Shown here in pieces: positions 5,875-6,916 of a stretch of DNA of 6,916 bases (positions are counted from its first letter, which is position 1; every line of letters begins with the position of its first letter). The position numbers and the translations under genes are program-made. The notes beneath the pieces are model-generated. The model ran no database searches, was not told the DNA's origin, and saw only the letters and a list, made by a program, of their open reading frames with translations. The DNA comes from Eubacteriales bacterium (GTDB taxonomy: Bacteria; Bacillota; Clostridia; Oscillospirales; Oscillospiraceae): assembly GCA_030528965.1 (NCBI GenBank), contig JAUMXS010000067.1, positions 1 through 6,916 on the forward strand. The letters are read 5' to 3'.

Positions 5875-6804
5875 ATGCTTCTTCGGGTGTTTGTGGACGG
5901 ACGGACGGGAACGACCGGACTTCAGATTCTGGAACGGCTGAAAGACCGAAAGGATCTGGCGCTGGTCACGCTGCCGGAAGCGGTGCGTAAACGACCGGCG
6001 GAGCGGGAGGGATTCTTGAACTCCTGCGACGTAGCGATTCTGTGTCTGCCGGATGATGCGGCGCGTGAAGCGGTGGCGATGGTGAAGAATCCGGAAGTCC
6101 GGATCATCGACGCTTCGACGGCTCACCGGACGGCGCCCGGATGGGTATACGGTATGCCGGAGCTGGGTCCGGAACATCGGAAAGAGATCGCGGAAGCCGC
6201 GCGCGTGGCGAATCCGGGGTGTCATGCGTCGGGCTTTGTAGCACTGACGGCGCCGCTGATCCGTGAGGGTCTGATCGCGCGGGACACGCTGCTGAGCTGC
6301 CACAGCATCACGGGCTATTCGGGCGGCGGAAAGCAGATGATCGCGGAATATGAAGCGCCGGTGCGGGATTTCCGGCTGGGCTCTCCGCGGCTGTACGGTC
6401 TGACTCAGGCGCATAAGCATCTGCCGGAGATGACGAAGATCCCGGGACTGAGTATTTCGCCGATTTTCTGTCCGGTGGTGGCGCCGTTCTACAGCGGCAT
6501 GCTGGTGACTCTGCCGCTGCATAAAGCGCAGCTGCGCGGCGGGATCGATACCGTACGCGAGGCGTATAAAAATGCATATTCAGGTGCAGTGATCCGCTAT
6601 GTGGAAAAGGCGGACGAATCCGGCTTCATGGCGGCGAATGCGCTGGCCGGGACGGATCGGATGGAGATCACGGTGTTCGGAGACGACGAACGCATGGTCT
6701 GTGCGGCACGGTTTGACAATCTCGGCAAGGGAGCCTCGGGGTCCGCGGTACAGTGTCTGAACCTGATGATCGGCGCGGACGAAACGGCGGGACTTGTGAT
6801 CTGA
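5875..6804 (+). CDS. argC: N-acetyl-gamma-glutamyl-phosphate reductase, type 2 ArgC (309 aa)
   Basis: ArgC reduces N-acetylglutamyl-5-phosphate with NADPH to N-acetylglutamate semialdehyde, the third step of arginine biosynthesis. The N-terminal nucleotide site VFVDGRTGTTGLQILERL (5-22) is the short type 2 form with D-G-x-x-G-T-T-G. CDVAILCLPDDAAREAV and IIDASTAHR (77-85) follow. The catalytic Cys116 is in ANPGCHASGF, SITGYSGGGKQMIAEYE (144-160) is the substrate loop, and TQAHKHLPEM (177-186) holds the conserved histidines. The length of 309 aa fits type 2 (about 310) rather than type 1 (about 335-345). GGAGG at 5863-5867 is seven bases ahead of the ATG. It is driven by a perfect promoter and probably heads an arg operon continuing beyond the window. 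It is divergent from gap across 228 bp. Confidence 0.96.
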   Translation: MLLRVFVDGRTGTTGLQILERLKDRKDLALVTLPEAVRKRPAEREGFLNSCDVAILCLPDDAAREAVAMVKNPEVRIIDASTAHRTAPGWVYGMPELGPEHRKEIAEAARVANPGCHASGFVALTAPLIREGLIARDTLLSCHSITGYSGGGKQMIAEYEAPVRDFRLGSPRLYGLTQAHKHLPEMTKIPGLSISPIFCPVVAPFYSGMLVTLPLHKAQLRGGIDTVREAYKNAYSGAVIRYVEKADESGFMAANALAGTDRMEITVFGDDERMVCAARFDNLGKGASGSAVQCLNLMIGADETAGLVI

Positions 6805-6838
6805 TTCTTAAATATATTAAATGAAATGAATAAATACT

Positions 6839-6870
6839 GTTTTCCGATGCCGGAACAAAGGACGGAAAAC
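6839..6870 (+). repeat. Inverted repeat downstream of argC
   Basis: GTTTTCCG (6839-6846) is an exact inverse match of CGGAAAAC (6863-6870), with a 16-base loop. No T-tract follows, so termination is unlikely. It follows an AT-rich stretch (6805-6838). Beyond it, GGAG at 6904-6907 is nine bases from the window end and could be the ribosome site of the next gene (argJ would be the usual partner; not seen). Confidence 0.45.
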
Positions 6871-6916
6871 GGGTCGGACGATGGGCACCGGGCGTCATGG
6901 GACGGAGAAAAACGGA

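Overview
The window looks like chromosomal DNA from a GC-rich member of the Clostridia (Bacillota), probably an Oscillospiraceae/Ruminococcaceae-type gut anaerobe. This is inferred from three things: strong purine-rich Shine-Dalgarno sites, textbook sigma-A promoters, and an ECF sigma/anti-sigma pair whose anti-sigma N-terminus (acidic lead, then a lysine run, then a W-x-KWGA-x-AACLCL membrane segment) is of a type common in that group. No 16S or other decisive marker is present, so the placement is tentative.

Layout. (1) 1-414 (+) is the 3' end of a PRPP-binding phosphoribosyltransferase. It converges on tadA (432-890, -), the tRNA adenosine deaminase, with only 17 bp between the stops. (2) Divergent from tadA, mntP (984-1538, +), a manganese exporter, is translationally coupled through a GTGA overlap to a membrane-anchored alpha/beta hydrolase (1535-2530, +). 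A perfect 12-bp hairpin at 2638-2667 closes this unit and can also serve the gene arriving from the other side. (3) On the minus strand, an ECF sigma factor (3713-4297) and a single-pass membrane protein (2709-3716) overlap by ATGA. The second is most likely its anti-sigma factor: a short cytoplasmic N-terminus, one TM helix, a roughly 100-residue Pro/Glu/Asp-rich tether and a C-terminal extracytoplasmic domain. (4) A 314-bp intergenic region separates this operon from gap (4612-5646, -), glyceraldehyde-3-phosphate dehydrogenase. (5) Divergent from gap, argC (5875-6804, +) of arginine biosynthesis has a perfect-consensus promoter with a degenerate ARG-box-like site over its -10. The window ends just after a Shine-Dalgarno-like GGAG, where another gene (perhaps argJ) may begin.

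Most genes are housekeeping and ordinary. The parts worth a second look are the ECF sigma/anti-sigma operon and its control region. There, the sigma-A promoter is physically interlocked with a long hairpin that appears to be the upstream gap terminator: the -35 lies in the hairpin and the -10 in its U-tract. A second, ECF-type promoter candidate lies downstream, and the strongest ribosome site points to a TTG start. I found no mobile elements, CRISPR arrays, tRNA or rRNA genes. Nothing in the window convincingly amounts to a wholly new system; the anti-sigma output domain is the least explained protein segment.
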